From Alphaproteobacteria bacterium (GTDB lineage Bacteria; Pseudomonadota; Alphaproteobacteria; UBA2966), in contig JAGWAU010000004.1 in assembly GCA_021296255.1 (NCBI GenBank), positions 1-64,000 on the forward strand: 64,000 nucleotides of DNA. The letters run 5' to 3'. A program made the translations under genes and the position numbers. The notes under the pieces were generated by a model. The model worked only from the letters and a program-made list of their open reading frames with translations. It did no database searches and was not told the DNA's origin. The first letter of the stretch is position 1. Each line of letters starts with the position of its first letter. This document shows positions 1-8,890 of this stretch, piece after piece.

Positions 1-387
1 CGCTATATGAGATTGCGAACCTATGGCGCCGCCGTCATTCCCCTTCCCCTGGACGCGGCCGCGACTGCGCTGTGGCGGGACGAAGCCCACGTGAAGGAGA
101 TTCGGGAAGGCTACCGCAAACAGTTCGATGCCGCGGAGACGATCATCGGCGAGAGACTGGGTTTCTATCGGCCGGCCGGCGGTTTCTTCCTTTGGCTGGA
201 AGTCGACGACAGCATCTCGGCTGCGGAGGCGTTGTGGCGTGACGCCGCCGTGAAGCTCCTGCCCGGAGAGTTTCTGGCGCGAGCGGTCGATGGCGAGAAC
301 CCGGGCGCGAACTATATCCGGGTCCCTCTCGTTCATGAATTGGGAACCACGACCGAAGCGCTTGAGCGCATCGTCAATACTCTGTAG
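1..387 (+). CDS. PLP-dependent aminotransferase, DapC-like (C-terminal fragment)
   Basis: This is the 3' part of a gene whose start lies before the window; the frame is open from base 1. The visible 128 or so residues are the small C-terminal domain of a fold-type I aminotransferase. The segment around 181-210 (GGFFLWLEV) and the later NPGANYIRV stretch are typical of the substrate-side Arg region. This pattern is most familiar from succinyl-diaminopimelate aminotransferases (lysine and diaminopimelate synthesis), but other class I/II aminotransferases share it. The PLP Lys lies outside the window. The ftsK start follows 16 bases after the stop codon. The family call is safe; the exact substrate is not. 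Confidence 0.8.
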   Translation, partial: RYMRLRTYGAAVIPLPLDAAATALWRDEAHVKEIREGYRKQFDAAETIIGERLGFYRPAGGFFLWLEVDDSISAAEALWRDAAVKLLPGEFLARAVDGENPGANYIRVPLVHELGTTTEALERIVNTL

Positions 388-403
388 TCGCCAAAATTCG
401 ATC

Positions 404-2790
404 ATGACGCAAACTTCCAACGCACACGGCAAAGCCCCGATCCTCCCTCGAGGACTGAGCGATTTTGTCAGGCGTCGTGCCGTGGAAACCCTTGGCCTGG
501 GTGTGTTGATCGTCGCGATTGGCTTTGCGTTGTCGTTGCTCAGCTACGCGCCTGAAGACCCGAATTTCAACAACGCGACGGGAAGAGCCCATGGAAACCT
601 TCTCGGTCTTCCAGGCGCTTACGGGGCTGAATACTCGCTGCAGACGATCGGGGCCATGTGGTCCTGCTCTCCTGGTCGTGGCGACTGGTCTCTGATCGCC
701 ACATTCCCCGATTCTTGCTTCGCCTGACCCTGCTGCCCATCGCACTGATTTCCGCCGCGATCGCGGCCGCCAACGTCGAGCCACCCGGAATTTGGCCGCT
801 CTCGACAGGTTTGGGCGGGCTGATCGGAGACATCCTCGGCGATCAGATCGCGGTGGCCAGCCACGCACATCTTCCCGCCCTGCCCCTGGTTCTCTACGAG
901 ATCGCGTTCGGACTTCTGGCGCTGCTCTCGCTCGCCTTCACCATGGCCTTGACCATCGGCGAGTGGGGCGCCATGTCACGCTGGGGTGGTCTGATCACGA
1001 TGAGCATGCTACGCGCGATCAACACTCTCGCACACGCTGGAGAATGGCTCGACGCCCGGCGTCAGTCACGAGAGGCGCGGAACGACCCCTTCAATCGGCG
1101 GGAGCCGGTTTTGGAGCGCGGGGCCGTGAACGTCGCGGGAAGTCGGCAGTCTGGAGATGACGATCCGGATGGTGGAGCCGCCAGGCAATCCATCAAGCCG
1201 CCACGCCGTGTTCAGGAGCGGATGGCCAAACCCAAATCAGGCAAGCGTGCCGACGTCGAACGCCAGCCGGCGCTGGAACTGATCCCGACGAACGAATACC
1301 AGCTGCCCGCGCTGTCACTGCTGTCCTCGCCACCCGCGAGCAAGTCTTCCCGCACCGTGAGCGACGAAGCGCTCGAACAAAACGCACGCTTGCTCGAATC
1401 CGTTTTGGAGGAATTCGGAGTCAAAGGGCAGATCAGTGAGGTCCGGCCGGGGCCGGTCGTGACGCTTTATGAGCTCCAACCTGCTCCCGGCACGAAGACC
1501 TCGCGCGTCATCGCCCTTGCCGACGATATTGCGCGATCGATGAGCGCTGTCTCCGCCCGGATTGCTGTGGTCCAAGGTAAGAACGCAATCGGGATCGAGC
1601 TTCCAAACAGCGATCGGGAGACCGTTCACCTTCGCGAGCTCCTTTCTTCGGCGGCCTATGAGAGCACTGCGGCGAATTTGATCCTCGCCTTGGGAAAGGA
1701 CATCGCCGGCGCCCCGGTGATCGTCGATCTGGCGCGCATGCCACACCTGCTGGTTGCGGGTACGACCGGCTCCGGCAAATCGGTCGGGATCAACTCGATG
1801 ATCCTGTCGTTGCTGTATCGCCTCCCTCCGGATCAGTGCAAGCTGATCCTGATCGACCCGAAGATGCTCGAACTCTCCGCTTACGATGGCATTCCGCACC
1901 TGCTGACGCCCGTCGTCACGGAACCGGGAAAGGCCGTCATCGCCCTGAAATGGGCCGTGCGCGAGATGGAGAACCGTTATCGCGCCATGTCCCATCTCGG
2001 GGTTCGGAATGTCACGGGTTACAACCAACGCCTGGCGGAGGCCACCGCCAAGGGTGATCGGATCAAACGCACCGTGCAAACCGGCTTCGATGCCGAAAGC
2101 GGCGAGCCCGTGTTCGAGGATCAGGAGCTCGACCTCCGGCCGTTCCCGTATGTCGTCGTCGTGGTCGACGAGATGGCCGATCTCATGCTGGTGGCGGGGA
2201 AGGAGATCGAAGGAGCCATCCGCCGTTTGGCGCAGATGGCGCGTGCCGCCGGAATCCATCTGATCATGGCCACCCAGCGGCCCTCGGTGGACGTTATCAC
2301 CGGAACGATCAAGGCGAACTTCCCCTCGCGGATCAGCTTCCAGGTCACCTCGAAGATCGACAGCCGGACGATCCTCGACGAACAGGGCGCGGAGCAACTG
2401 TTGGGCGCCGGCGACATGCTCTACCAGGCGAGCGGCGGCCGCGTACAACGGGTGCACGGTCCTTATGTCTCCGACCGGGAGGTCGAAAAAGTTGCCGCGG
2501 CGTTGAAAAAGCAGGGCAGTCCCGAGTACCTCGACGCGGTGACGGAAGACGTGGAAGCGGACTTCGAGTCCGTGGAGAGCGCGGGCGGTGACGAACTCTA
2601 CGACCAGGCGGTGGCACTGGTGATGCGGGAACGCCGCGCTTCCACGAGCTTCATCCAGCGCCATTTGCAAATCGGCTACAACCGGGCGGCGCGCATCATC
2701 GAACAGATGGAGGCGCAAAGCATCGTGTCGCCGGCAGATCGGGTGGGCAAACGTGAAGTTTTGCTGCCCGACGGTGGCGGTTTCGAATAG
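404..2790 (+). CDS. ftsK: FtsK DNA translocase, with an apparent frameshift in the membrane domain
   Basis: FtsK is the septum-anchored hexameric motor that pumps chromosomal DNA at division and activates XerCD at dif. The N-terminus (ATG at 404, first transmembrane helix about residues 27-47) is read in one frame up to about base 650. The rest (from about 655) is read in another frame to 2790. The second frame holds more transmembrane helices, a short linker, the RecA-like motor with Walker A GTTGSGKS (about base 1759) and Walker [11 protein letters not shown] (about 2155), and the C-terminal winged-helix gamma domain (about 2590-2780). The break falls where the second transmembrane helix should be. 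Compared with my memory of related proteins, several codons plus one base seem to be missing there. Because FtsK is normally essential, either a sequence error or a shortened gene starting downstream must be considered. Confidence 0.9.
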
Positions 2791-2837
2791 TCTTGGCTCT
2801 CACGACGAACTTCTCTCTGTCGCTCGGAACTCGGTCG

Positions 2838-3473
2838 ATGGCCGCAAGACTCTTCCTGCCCTTTGCCTTTGTCGTGGTAGCCGCCGCCTGTTTGTTGCGC
2901 GACACCGCGGCTGCGGAGCTCTCGTTTCGGGACCAGCAGGATATCCGCCGGATCGAAGCGTATCTCAATGGCATTCGTACGCTCTCCGCAGACTTCATCC
3001 AAGTCGCTCCGGACGGTTCCATCAGTCGCGGGCGCTTCTATCTCAAACGCCCTGGCCGCCTGCGCTTCGAATACGAACCGCCCGCACCCGTCCTGGTTGT
3101 CGCTGACGGCACCTACGTGAACTACTTCGATGTTGAACTGGGTCAACTCAGCCAGATCGGGGTTTATTCCACCCCGCTCGGTGCGGTCGTCGCCAAGGAA
3201 GTCATGCTGAGCGGCAGGATCGAGGTCACGTCCGTCGAGCGTGGTTCCGCGGTCATCTCGCTCGAGACCATCGACACCGAGGAACCGGGCCGCGGAACGC
3301 TGACACTGATATTCAGCGAGCGTCCTCTCGAGATCAGGAAATGGGAGGTAAACGACTCCGGGGGACTGACGACCACGATCGCCCTGGATAACGTGTCGAT
3401 CAATCCTGACCTCGATCCGGAACTGTTCGTCTTTCGACAACACGGTGCCGAGGACGTTTCAGGCGGTGGTTGA
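2838..3473 (+). CDS. lolA: Outer-membrane lipoprotein carrier protein LolA
   Basis: This is the periplasmic chaperone that takes lipoproteins from the LolCDE complex to the outer membrane. The product from ATG 2838 starts with a clear signal peptide (hydrophobic core LFLPFAFVVVAAACLL, cleavage likely after TAAA). The half-barrel domain follows, with the family's FxQ-type segment (LSADFIQV), GRFYLKRPGRLRFEY and the VVADGTYVNYFD strand. An in-frame TTG at 2793, three bases after the ftsK stop, would add 15 polar residues before the signal peptide, so 2838 is preferred. About 211 residues is normal for LolA. It directly follows ftsK, an order common in alphaproteobacteria. Confidence 0.92.
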   Translation: MAARLFLPFAFVVVAAACLLRDTAAAELSFRDQQDIRRIEAYLNGIRTLSADFIQVAPDGSISRGRFYLKRPGRLRFEYEPPAPVLVVADGTYVNYFDVELGQLSQIGVYSTPLGAVVAKEVMLSGRIEVTSVERGSAVISLETIDTEEPGRGTLTLIFSERPLEIRKWEVNDSGGLTTTIALDNVSINPDLDPELFVFRQHGAEDVSGGG

Positions 3474-3605
3474 CGGTAAGCCCAGGACACATCGTTTGGC
3501 GATCGAACTGGACGGCAACGAACGGCGCGTCTAAATAATGTGTCGTCAATCGTCAGCGCTCGGACGATTCAAGATCCGGCGCGGTGGTTTGAGGCAAAAC
3601 GACAA

Positions 3606-4370
3606 ATGGCAAGAAAAAACCGGCCCGCGGTCGTGGGTATTCCCGCCAGTATCCGGCGAATAAACGAAAACGAATTTCACGCGGTGTCGACCCGCTACCT
3701 CGAGGCGGTTGCCCGCCACACGGGAGCGGAGCCCGTCATTATTCCCGCCATCGGCGGCCATCTCGACTTTGAAGACCTGATGCAGCGGGTCGATGGTTTT
3801 TTCTTCACCGGCTGTCCGTCCAATGTCGAGCCTCATCATTATGACGAACCCGTCAACCTGACGCCCGACAGGCGTGATCCCGACCGCGACGCCACGACGC
3901 TGCCGTTGATCCGGTTTGCGCTCGCCAATGCAGTTCCCATGTTCGCCATCTGCCGAGGCTTCCAGGAGCTGAACGTCGCGCTCGGCGGCAGTCTCCACCA
4001 GTTGCTGCATGAGGTTCCCGGAAAATGGGACCACCGAGGCGGCAGTGACAAACCCCACGAGGAACGGTTCGCTCCCAGGCATCACGTTTCCCTGACTCCA
4101 AAGGGTCAACTCGCCGACCTGACGGAGTCGGTGCGGATCGTGGTGAACTCGCTTCATGGTCAAGGCGTTGATCGCCTGGGACGCGACCTGCACGTCGAGG
4201 CCATTGCCGATGACGGCACCATCGAAGGGTTTCGGGTGGACGGTGCGGGAGCGTTCGCGCTGGGCGTCCAGTGGCACCCGGAGTGGCGCACGGAAGAGAC
4301 ATCTCACTATGGCGCTCTATTTGGCGCGTTCGGCGCCGCCGTCAAGGAACGGGCCCTCACCCGTCAATGA
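3606..4370 (+). CDS. Class-I glutamine amidotransferase-like hydrolase (peptidase C26, PuuD type)
   Basis: The protein resembles gamma-glutamyl-gamma-aminobutyrate hydrolases, which release glutamate from a gamma-glutamyl amide in polyamine breakdown. It has the GFFFTGCPSNVEPHHY segment, the nucleophile elbow MFAICRGFQELN (Cys as nucleophile) and the catalytic His-Glu pair in GVQWHPEW. ATG 3606, with GAGG about 12 bases upstream, gives a normal 254-residue protein. A GTG at 3540 is possible but adds a non-conserved extension. No other polyamine genes are nearby, so the substrate is open. Its stop overlaps the next start (ATGA at 4367). Confidence 0.85.
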   Translation: MARKNRPAVVGIPASIRRINENEFHAVSTRYLEAVARHTGAEPVIIPAIGGHLDFEDLMQRVDGFFFTGCPSNVEPHHYDEPVNLTPDRRDPDRDATTLPLIRFALANAVPMFAICRGFQELNVALGGSLHQLLHEVPGKWDHRGGSDKPHEERFAPRHHVSLTPKGQLADLTESVRIVVNSLHGQGVDRLGRDLHVEAIADDGTIEGFRVDGAGAFALGVQWHPEWRTEETSHYGALFGAFGAAVKERALTRQ

Positions 4371-4966
4371 GGTTCGCCACCGAAGACTCAGACGACCCCG
4401 AGTCGTTGGATCCTGAAGACTTTCCCACACTTCAGGCGGTGGCGCGTTTTGCACAAACGGTGCCGCGCGTTCCGTGGTTCCTGCACCTCGGCGAGCCGTT
4501 GACGGAGGAAGTCCGCCGGATCGCCGAGTCTTATGTTCACGCGCTGGGATTTCCCGATTGTGCGATCGCCGTGATCAGCGACTGGGAGGAGGCCGGAGAC
4601 GCGGCGGAGAGTCCCGGATTCGACGACGCCTCCTGGGAGGTCGAGGAGCAGCTTACCGCAGGACTCATGGATGACGCTCTCGCCGTTGTCGAAGAGCAGG
4701 AGCTGGCAACCGCGTTGACACATGCTTCGGCCGCCGGGGGTGACGCCGCGAAGCTGGCGATAGAGGAAGCGGCCGCACTCGCCGGCCACTCCGACCCCGC
4801 GTTTCTCGACGCGGCCGTGGGCGCCGTGACGAAAGCCTGTTATCAGGCGGCCCTGTTACTGGCGGGCGGCGGAGACGAGGATCATGCCGTGGTCTTCAAG
4901 TACAAACTGTTCGAAAGCGGCCGCTGGCCCGTCGGCATCATCGGAAGCACCTTCAACATATTCTGA
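4367..4966 (+). CDS. Conserved-looking hypothetical protein, translationally coupled to the C26 hydrolase
   Basis: I do not recognise this 199-residue family. The ATG overlaps the preceding stop in an ATGA, so the two genes are probably co-translated. The protein is acidic and Ala-rich, with no signal peptide or transmembrane segment. Its centre (residues about 90-150) looks helical, and the C-terminus ends in an aromatic and Gly-rich stretch (LFESGRWPVGIIGSTFNIF). Codon use resembles its neighbours. It faces the next gene tail to tail across a 111-base gap (4967-5077) with no clear terminator. Confidence 0.7.
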   Translation: MRFATEDSDDPESLDPEDFPTLQAVARFAQTVPRVPWFLHLGEPLTEEVRRIAESYVHALGFPDCAIAVISDWEEAGDAAESPGFDDASWEVEEQLTAGLMDDALAVVEEQELATALTHASAAGGDAAKLAIEEAAALAGHSDPAFLDAAVGAVTKACYQAALLLAGGGDEDHAVVFKYKLFESGRWPVGIIGSTFNIF

Positions 4967-5077
4967 TATCAGGCCGGTTCCTCAGGACCAGGTCTTCGAG
5001 ATCCGTGATCAACCCGACCGCCGGCTTGAGATACTCGCGTTGGGCGGTGAGACGGTGGATGAAGAAATCCAAGAGGT

Positions 5078-5524
5078 TCAGGAGTTGAGCGCCCGGGTCA
5101 GCTGGCTGGTCGTCCTCTCGAGACGGGTCGCGAGCTCGCGCATGATTTCGACGGCCATCTGCGGAAATTCTCCCACCATGCGGAAGAACAATTCCTTGGA
5201 AATCTTCAGGACTTCGACGTCCTGATCCGCGATCACCGTAGCCGTTCGCGGGACGTCACAGAGAATGGCGATCTCACCCACGATATCGTTCTCATACACT
5301 TCGGCGACCTTCACATCACCGTTGGGTGTCGAGACCACGATACCCACCGAACCTTTGATGATGATGTAGGCAGAATCGCCTATATCGCCCTGGTGGCAAA
5401 GCTCGGTGCCCTCTCGGAACTTCAGGCGCTCACTCGTGAAAGCCAGGAGCTTGAGTTTCGACGGCTCGATATTCGAGAACAGCGGAATCCGCCGTAGAAG
5501 ATCGACTTCCTCGTTCAAGCTCAT
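5078..5524 (-). CDS. Stand-alone cyclic-nucleotide-binding domain protein
   Basis: This 148-residue protein is a single cNMP-binding domain of the CRP/PKA-R family. The phosphate-binding cassette is complete at residues 83-97 (GEIAILCDVPRTATV), including Arg93, which contacts the cyclic phosphate. The protein ends after the C-terminal helix and has no helix-turn-helix, so it is not a DNA-binding CRP and probably acts through a partner. ATG 5524 is preferred; a TTG at 5548 overlaps the stop of the upstream ABC gene. Either way the two are tightly coupled, which suggests it regulates that transporter. Which nucleotide it binds cannot be told. Confidence 0.88.
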   Translation of the reverse strand: MSLNEEVDLLRRIPLFSNIEPSKLKLLAFTSERLKFREGTELCHQGDIGDSAYIIIKGSVGIVVSTPNGDVKVAEVYENDIVGEIAILCDVPRTATVIADQDVEVLKISKELFFRMVGEFPQMAVEIMRELATRLERTTSQLTRALNS

Positions 5525-5544
5525 TGTTTCCGTCCCACCGGCTG

Positions 5545-8199
5545 TCAAGCGCCGTCAATCAGCTGCCTGAAATATGACCCGCCCCGGTTGAGCTCTTCGA
5601 AAGTGCCTTCTTCCACGATCTTTCCCGATCGCATGACGAGCACATGGTCGAACTCTCTCGCGAGATCCGCCTTGTGCAGTACCCAGACCAACCCGCGATC
5701 GGCGAACTCCTCAAGCAGATTGCTCATTATCAGCCCTTGGCTCGCAGTGTCTAGCGCGGCCGTCGCCTCGGCGAGAAACAGTATGTCGGGTCGCTTTAGA
5801 ATGCCGCGCGCGATTGCAAGCTTCTGACGCTGTCCCGACGACAGTCGCGAACCGGACACGCCGACGTCATACCTCAATCCGACTTCAACGACCGTGTCCC
5901 TGAGGCCGAGCTCCGAGACAACTTCCGTGATCAGCGCGCTGACGCGATCCGTGGCTTCAGGCCGTCCGTAGACGACTCTCCCGAAAATGATGTTGTCCTG
6001 AATGTTCGCCGTACTCGCGTAGGTGTCGAGATCGAGGAATTCCACGGAGTCGCTTGCGTCCTCGGGAAGATCCCTGGCGAACACTTCGCGGGCATCCAGC
6101 AGCTTGGCTTGAATGTCATCGTCGATCATGCCTAGGCGGTGCCGCGCGGGGACGAGTTTGAAGGGCAACGACATGATATGAGAGCGCTCCTCGGCCGATA
6201 GATCTGCCACCCTCTCGCGGTCGATGCGCGTGAGCCGATGCTGGAGCTCGCCCAACTCTTCTGCCGACACGAAGCTGTACTGTTGGAACAACTCGTGATC
6301 GGGCGGTACGTCGGCAAAAATCTCGACCATGGTGGCGGCCGTGTCATATCCGATCTGAAGAATGCGCTCTGTCAGACCGACCTTCTCCAAGACCTCCAGG
6401 ACATAAGGATTTTCGCCAAGCCGGTCCATATCGAAGGCGTCGCCGACGACATTGCCGAATAGAAGGTTTTCTCCGACGGTCGCATTGGCGTTATAGGCGG
6501 ACCGGTCGAACACCTCGATCAAGTCCGCCATGCCTTCGTCATCGGCCAGGCGCTCGCGGAACGCCGAGCGGGCTCGAAGAATCGCCTCCGTCATGTCGCC
6601 GCGTGCCGTGGGATCGACCGTTCCCCTGAGTCCCCATCGGTACACCTCGTCGTCGAGACCTACCATTTCCAAGACGCGAAGTCCCTGTGCCTGAAGGGCC
6701 TCGGGAGTGTCCGCGCCGGCGGACTCCATGTCCACCCAATCGGCCTTGATATCGAGGGTGGTATTGCCGGCAGCCTTCGCTTCATTCTCGTGCCAGCTGC
6801 GTTGGCTCTTGGCATCATCGTCGTATTCGAACTCTCGCATGGGACGATGCTTCAAGCCGTAGAACAGATTGAAGCCCAAGGAGCCGGCGAAGACGTATCC
6901 CTGCTGACCCACATAGGCGAGCCGGCGTCCCGTGATCGCCTCCGGCACACCCGCAAATTCGAGTCCGCCGACCGAGACGCCTCCTCGTGTCGGATACAGA
7001 AGTCGACTCAGTAACTGTACCAATTCGGTCGCGCCGCTTCCCGATTCGCCGACGATGGCAATCCGTGACGGCATCGGTATCTCCAGCGAAACACCGTCGA
7101 CGACGTTGTCCCCGACCTCGTCGGTCAGCGTCAGGTTGGCCGCCGTCAGGTCGCCGGTCAGTGGGTCGATGGACTCCGGTTCCTCCGTCTGCATGCTTTC
7201 GTCCGGCATGCCGACCGGCTCGAACTGGCTGATGACCTGTTCGTATTTGATCTTCGCGTCCTCTCGCCGCTGGTAAAACGCGAGAAGGTCCTTCCAGGGA
7301 GCACCCAAATCCTTGTGCGCCGCGATTGCGGCGACCAGCGTCCCCATTTCCAGCGACCCGGCAATGACGAGGTAACCACCCAGCGAATAGAAGAAGAACG
7401 GCCCCAGTTGTTGGATGAAGTTGTTGATGAACTTGATGACGAACTTCTGGCGGTAGATGCGATACCGCACCTGGAAGATGCTCCCCAGCCGATCGGAAAA
7501 ATCGGCCAGCACGAACTGCGATGTGTCGTGAATGTGGACTTCGGGAACCCCCTGGACCGCCTCGCCGATGCGGTCCGACAGGCGACGCACCAGACGCACC
7601 CTTTCCTTGCCCAGGGCATTCACGCGCATCTGCAAGCGCGGAATCAGGTACAGCTGAATGGGATAGAGCGCGACGGCCGCCGCCGCCATGATCCAGTTCT
7701 GGTAAAACAGAAACGCCAGAATGACGATGAGCGTGCCACCCTGGAACGCCGGCAGCGCGAAGGCCTCGCCGATGAATCCACCAAGAGGCTCTACCTCCGA
7801 GGTGATCATCGGGATGATTTCACCCTGGGACATGTTCTTGAAGGTCGGCTGCGGGAAACGAAGTACCCGACTGAACAGTTGATAACGCAGCCGACGCAGC
7901 ATCCGCTCGCCGGTCAGACCCTGATAGACGTTGATGTAGTACTTGAAGGCCTGGTTGATCAGGACGAGGATCAGAAAGGCCGTGCACAGGAGGAACAGGT
8001 ACCCGGTCTGATCGAAGCGGACCCCGAACAGGTCGACGGGAAAACCTTCCGGATCCCCTTGGATGGCGCCATTGATGATGCGCTTTGGAAGCTCGTAAAA
8101 GGCATACAGGAAGGGAAACGACGAAGCCGCGAGCGCGGTGAGCCAAATCTGCTGCGGCAGACTGTAGCGAATCAGGTATTTGTAGACGGTTTTCTCCAT
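5545..8199 (-). CDS. ABC exporter-type half transporter with degenerate, expanded nucleotide-binding domain
   Basis: This 884-residue protein has an exporter transmembrane domain (residues about 15-330) followed by one nucleotide-binding domain. The Walker A motif reads GESGSGAT, with Ala390 in place of the Lys. Walker B reads ILFLAEATAALD, with Ala810 for the Asp while Glu811 is kept. The signature LSSGQRQ (786-792), a Q-loop region (GQQGYVF) and an H-loop His842 are kept. About 396 residues separate Walker A from the signature, against roughly 110-120 normally. The extra part holds repeated NxxFG...VGL modules at about 444-515, 578-609 and 736-766. Loss of Lys and Asp should weaken ATP and Mg binding, so it may need a partner, act as a pseudo-ATPase, or work differently. 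It is coupled to the cNMP-binding gene downstream. The substrate is unknown. Confidence 0.9.
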   Translation of the reverse strand: MEKTVYKYLIRYSLPQQIWLTALAASSFPFLYAFYELPKRIINGAIQGDPEGFPVDLFGVRFDQTGYLFLLCTAFLILVLINQAFKYYINVYQGLTGERMLRRLRYQLFSRVLRFPQPTFKNMSQGEIIPMITSEVEPLGGFIGEAFALPAFQGGTLIVILAFLFYQNWIMAAAAVALYPIQLYLIPRLQMRVNALGKERVRLVRRLSDRIGEAVQGVPEVHIHDTSQFVLADFSDRLGSIFQVRYRIYRQKFVIKFINNFIQQLGPFFFYSLGGYLVIAGSLEMGTLVAAIAAHKDLGAPWKDLLAFYQRREDAKIKYEQVISQFEPVGMPDESMQTEEPESIDPLTGDLTAANLTLTDEVGDNVVDGVSLEIPMPSRIAIVGESGSGATELVQLLSRLLYPTRGGVSVGGLEFAGVPEAITGRRLAYVGQQGYVFAGSLGFNLFYGLKHRPMREFEYDDDAKSQRSWHENEAKAAGNTTLDIKADWVDMESAGADTPEALQAQGLRVLEMVGLDDEVYRWGLRGTVDPTARGDMTEAILRARSAFRERLADDEGMADLIEVFDRSAYNANATVGENLLFGNVVGDAFDMDRLGENPYVLEVLEKVGLTERILQIGYDTAATMVEIFADVPPDHELFQQYSFVSAEELGELQHRLTRIDRERVADLSAEERSHIMSLPFKLVPARHRLGMIDDDIQAKLLDAREVFARDLPEDASDSVEFLDLDTYASTANIQDNIIFGRVVYGRPEATDRVSALITEVVSELGLRDTVVEVGLRYDVGVSGSRLSSGQRQKLAIARGILKRPDILFLAEATAALDTASQGLIMSNLLEEFADRGLVWVLHKADLAREFDHVLVMRSGKIVEEGTFEELNRGGSYFRQLIDGA

Positions 8200-8229
8200 G
8201 CGACTCGCGCGTCACCAGGCAGCGGACCA

Positions 8230-8885
8230 GGGGCTATTCACACTGACGCGCTGCATCGTGGATGAGTGCGAAGTGGACGAAGCTCAGGAACGGCGCATCG
8301 AGGTTCTCGAAGCGGGAGAAGATGCGCCGGAAGCCCTCGAGCCGTCGGAACAGCCGTTCGATTTCGTTGCGCCGCTTGTACGTTTCCCGCCTCTCCGGCG
8401 CGTCGTGCGCCTGTCCGGGCGAGAGCGAGAAGGTCACGGCCGTCCCGGCATCCGCGGCAACCATATGAAGCTTGGTGGTCCAGCCGGCACGGGACCCGCC
8501 GATGGATTGGGGGCCGTTTTTTCTGGCGCCCCCGTCCCGTCGGAATGCCCTTTGACGACCGTGCTGTCCAGAGACGCGGCCTCGAGCTTGATGCGCACGA
8601 TCTGCTCCCGCTGCAACTGCTCGAACACCCGATCGAGCACCCCGCTCTTCGACCAGCGGTTCATGCGCATGTAGATGGTGTGCCAGTTGCCGAAGCGGGC
8701 CGGCAACCCTCGCCACCTGCAGCCATGTTCGGCGACGTACAGGATGGCGTTGAGCACTTGCAGGTTCGACAGGCTGACGTTGCCGCGTTGCACCGGAAGG
8801 TACGGGGCAATGCGCGCGAATTGAGCTTCCGTGATCTCCATCCGCCAACGATAGCACGATTCGCATAATTAGTGTGAACACACCC
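8230..8885 (-). mobile_element. Decayed IS5-family (IS427-like) insertion sequence
   Basis: The element is bounded by imperfect inverted repeats of about 15 bases: GGGGCTATTCACACT at 8230-8244, and on the other strand GGGTGTGTTCACACT at 8885-8871 (12 of 15 match). Inside is a two-frame transposase on the minus strand. At about 655 bp it is shorter than a usual IS427-type element (about 850 bp, from family knowledge), because the middle of the transposase is missing. I could not define a convincing target duplication. It lies between two divergent genes, the ABC exporter and the first glycosyltransferase. Confidence 0.8.
8234..8841 (-). pseudogene. IS5-family transposase, two frames, internally deleted
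   Basis: Frame A runs from ATG 8841 and contains the family's N-terminal region (CRWRGLPARFGNWHTIY) and the first catalytic Asp (LDSTVVKGH). A run of six A (minus strand, 8522-8517) is where the frame must shift by -1 to continue as ARKNGPQSIGGSRAGWTTK, as expected for programmed frameshifting in this group. The second frame then jumps from GQAHDAPE directly to KRRNEIERLFRRL. The stretch that normally carries the second catalytic Asp (DRAYxxD) is absent, so the DDE triad is incomplete and the enzyme should be inactive. Confidence 0.82.
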
Positions 8886-8890
8886 CGGTC

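Noticed and set aside
1315-2718. Long open frame on the minus strand inside ftsK
   Set aside because: It is fully antisense to a clear FtsK motor domain; such shadow frames are common in GC-rich DNA and the product resembles nothing.
5525-5548. TTG 5548 as start of the cNMP-binding protein
   Set aside because: It is possible because it overlaps the ABC stop, but ATG 5524 begins at the usual N-terminal helix and has a GGA-type site upstream.
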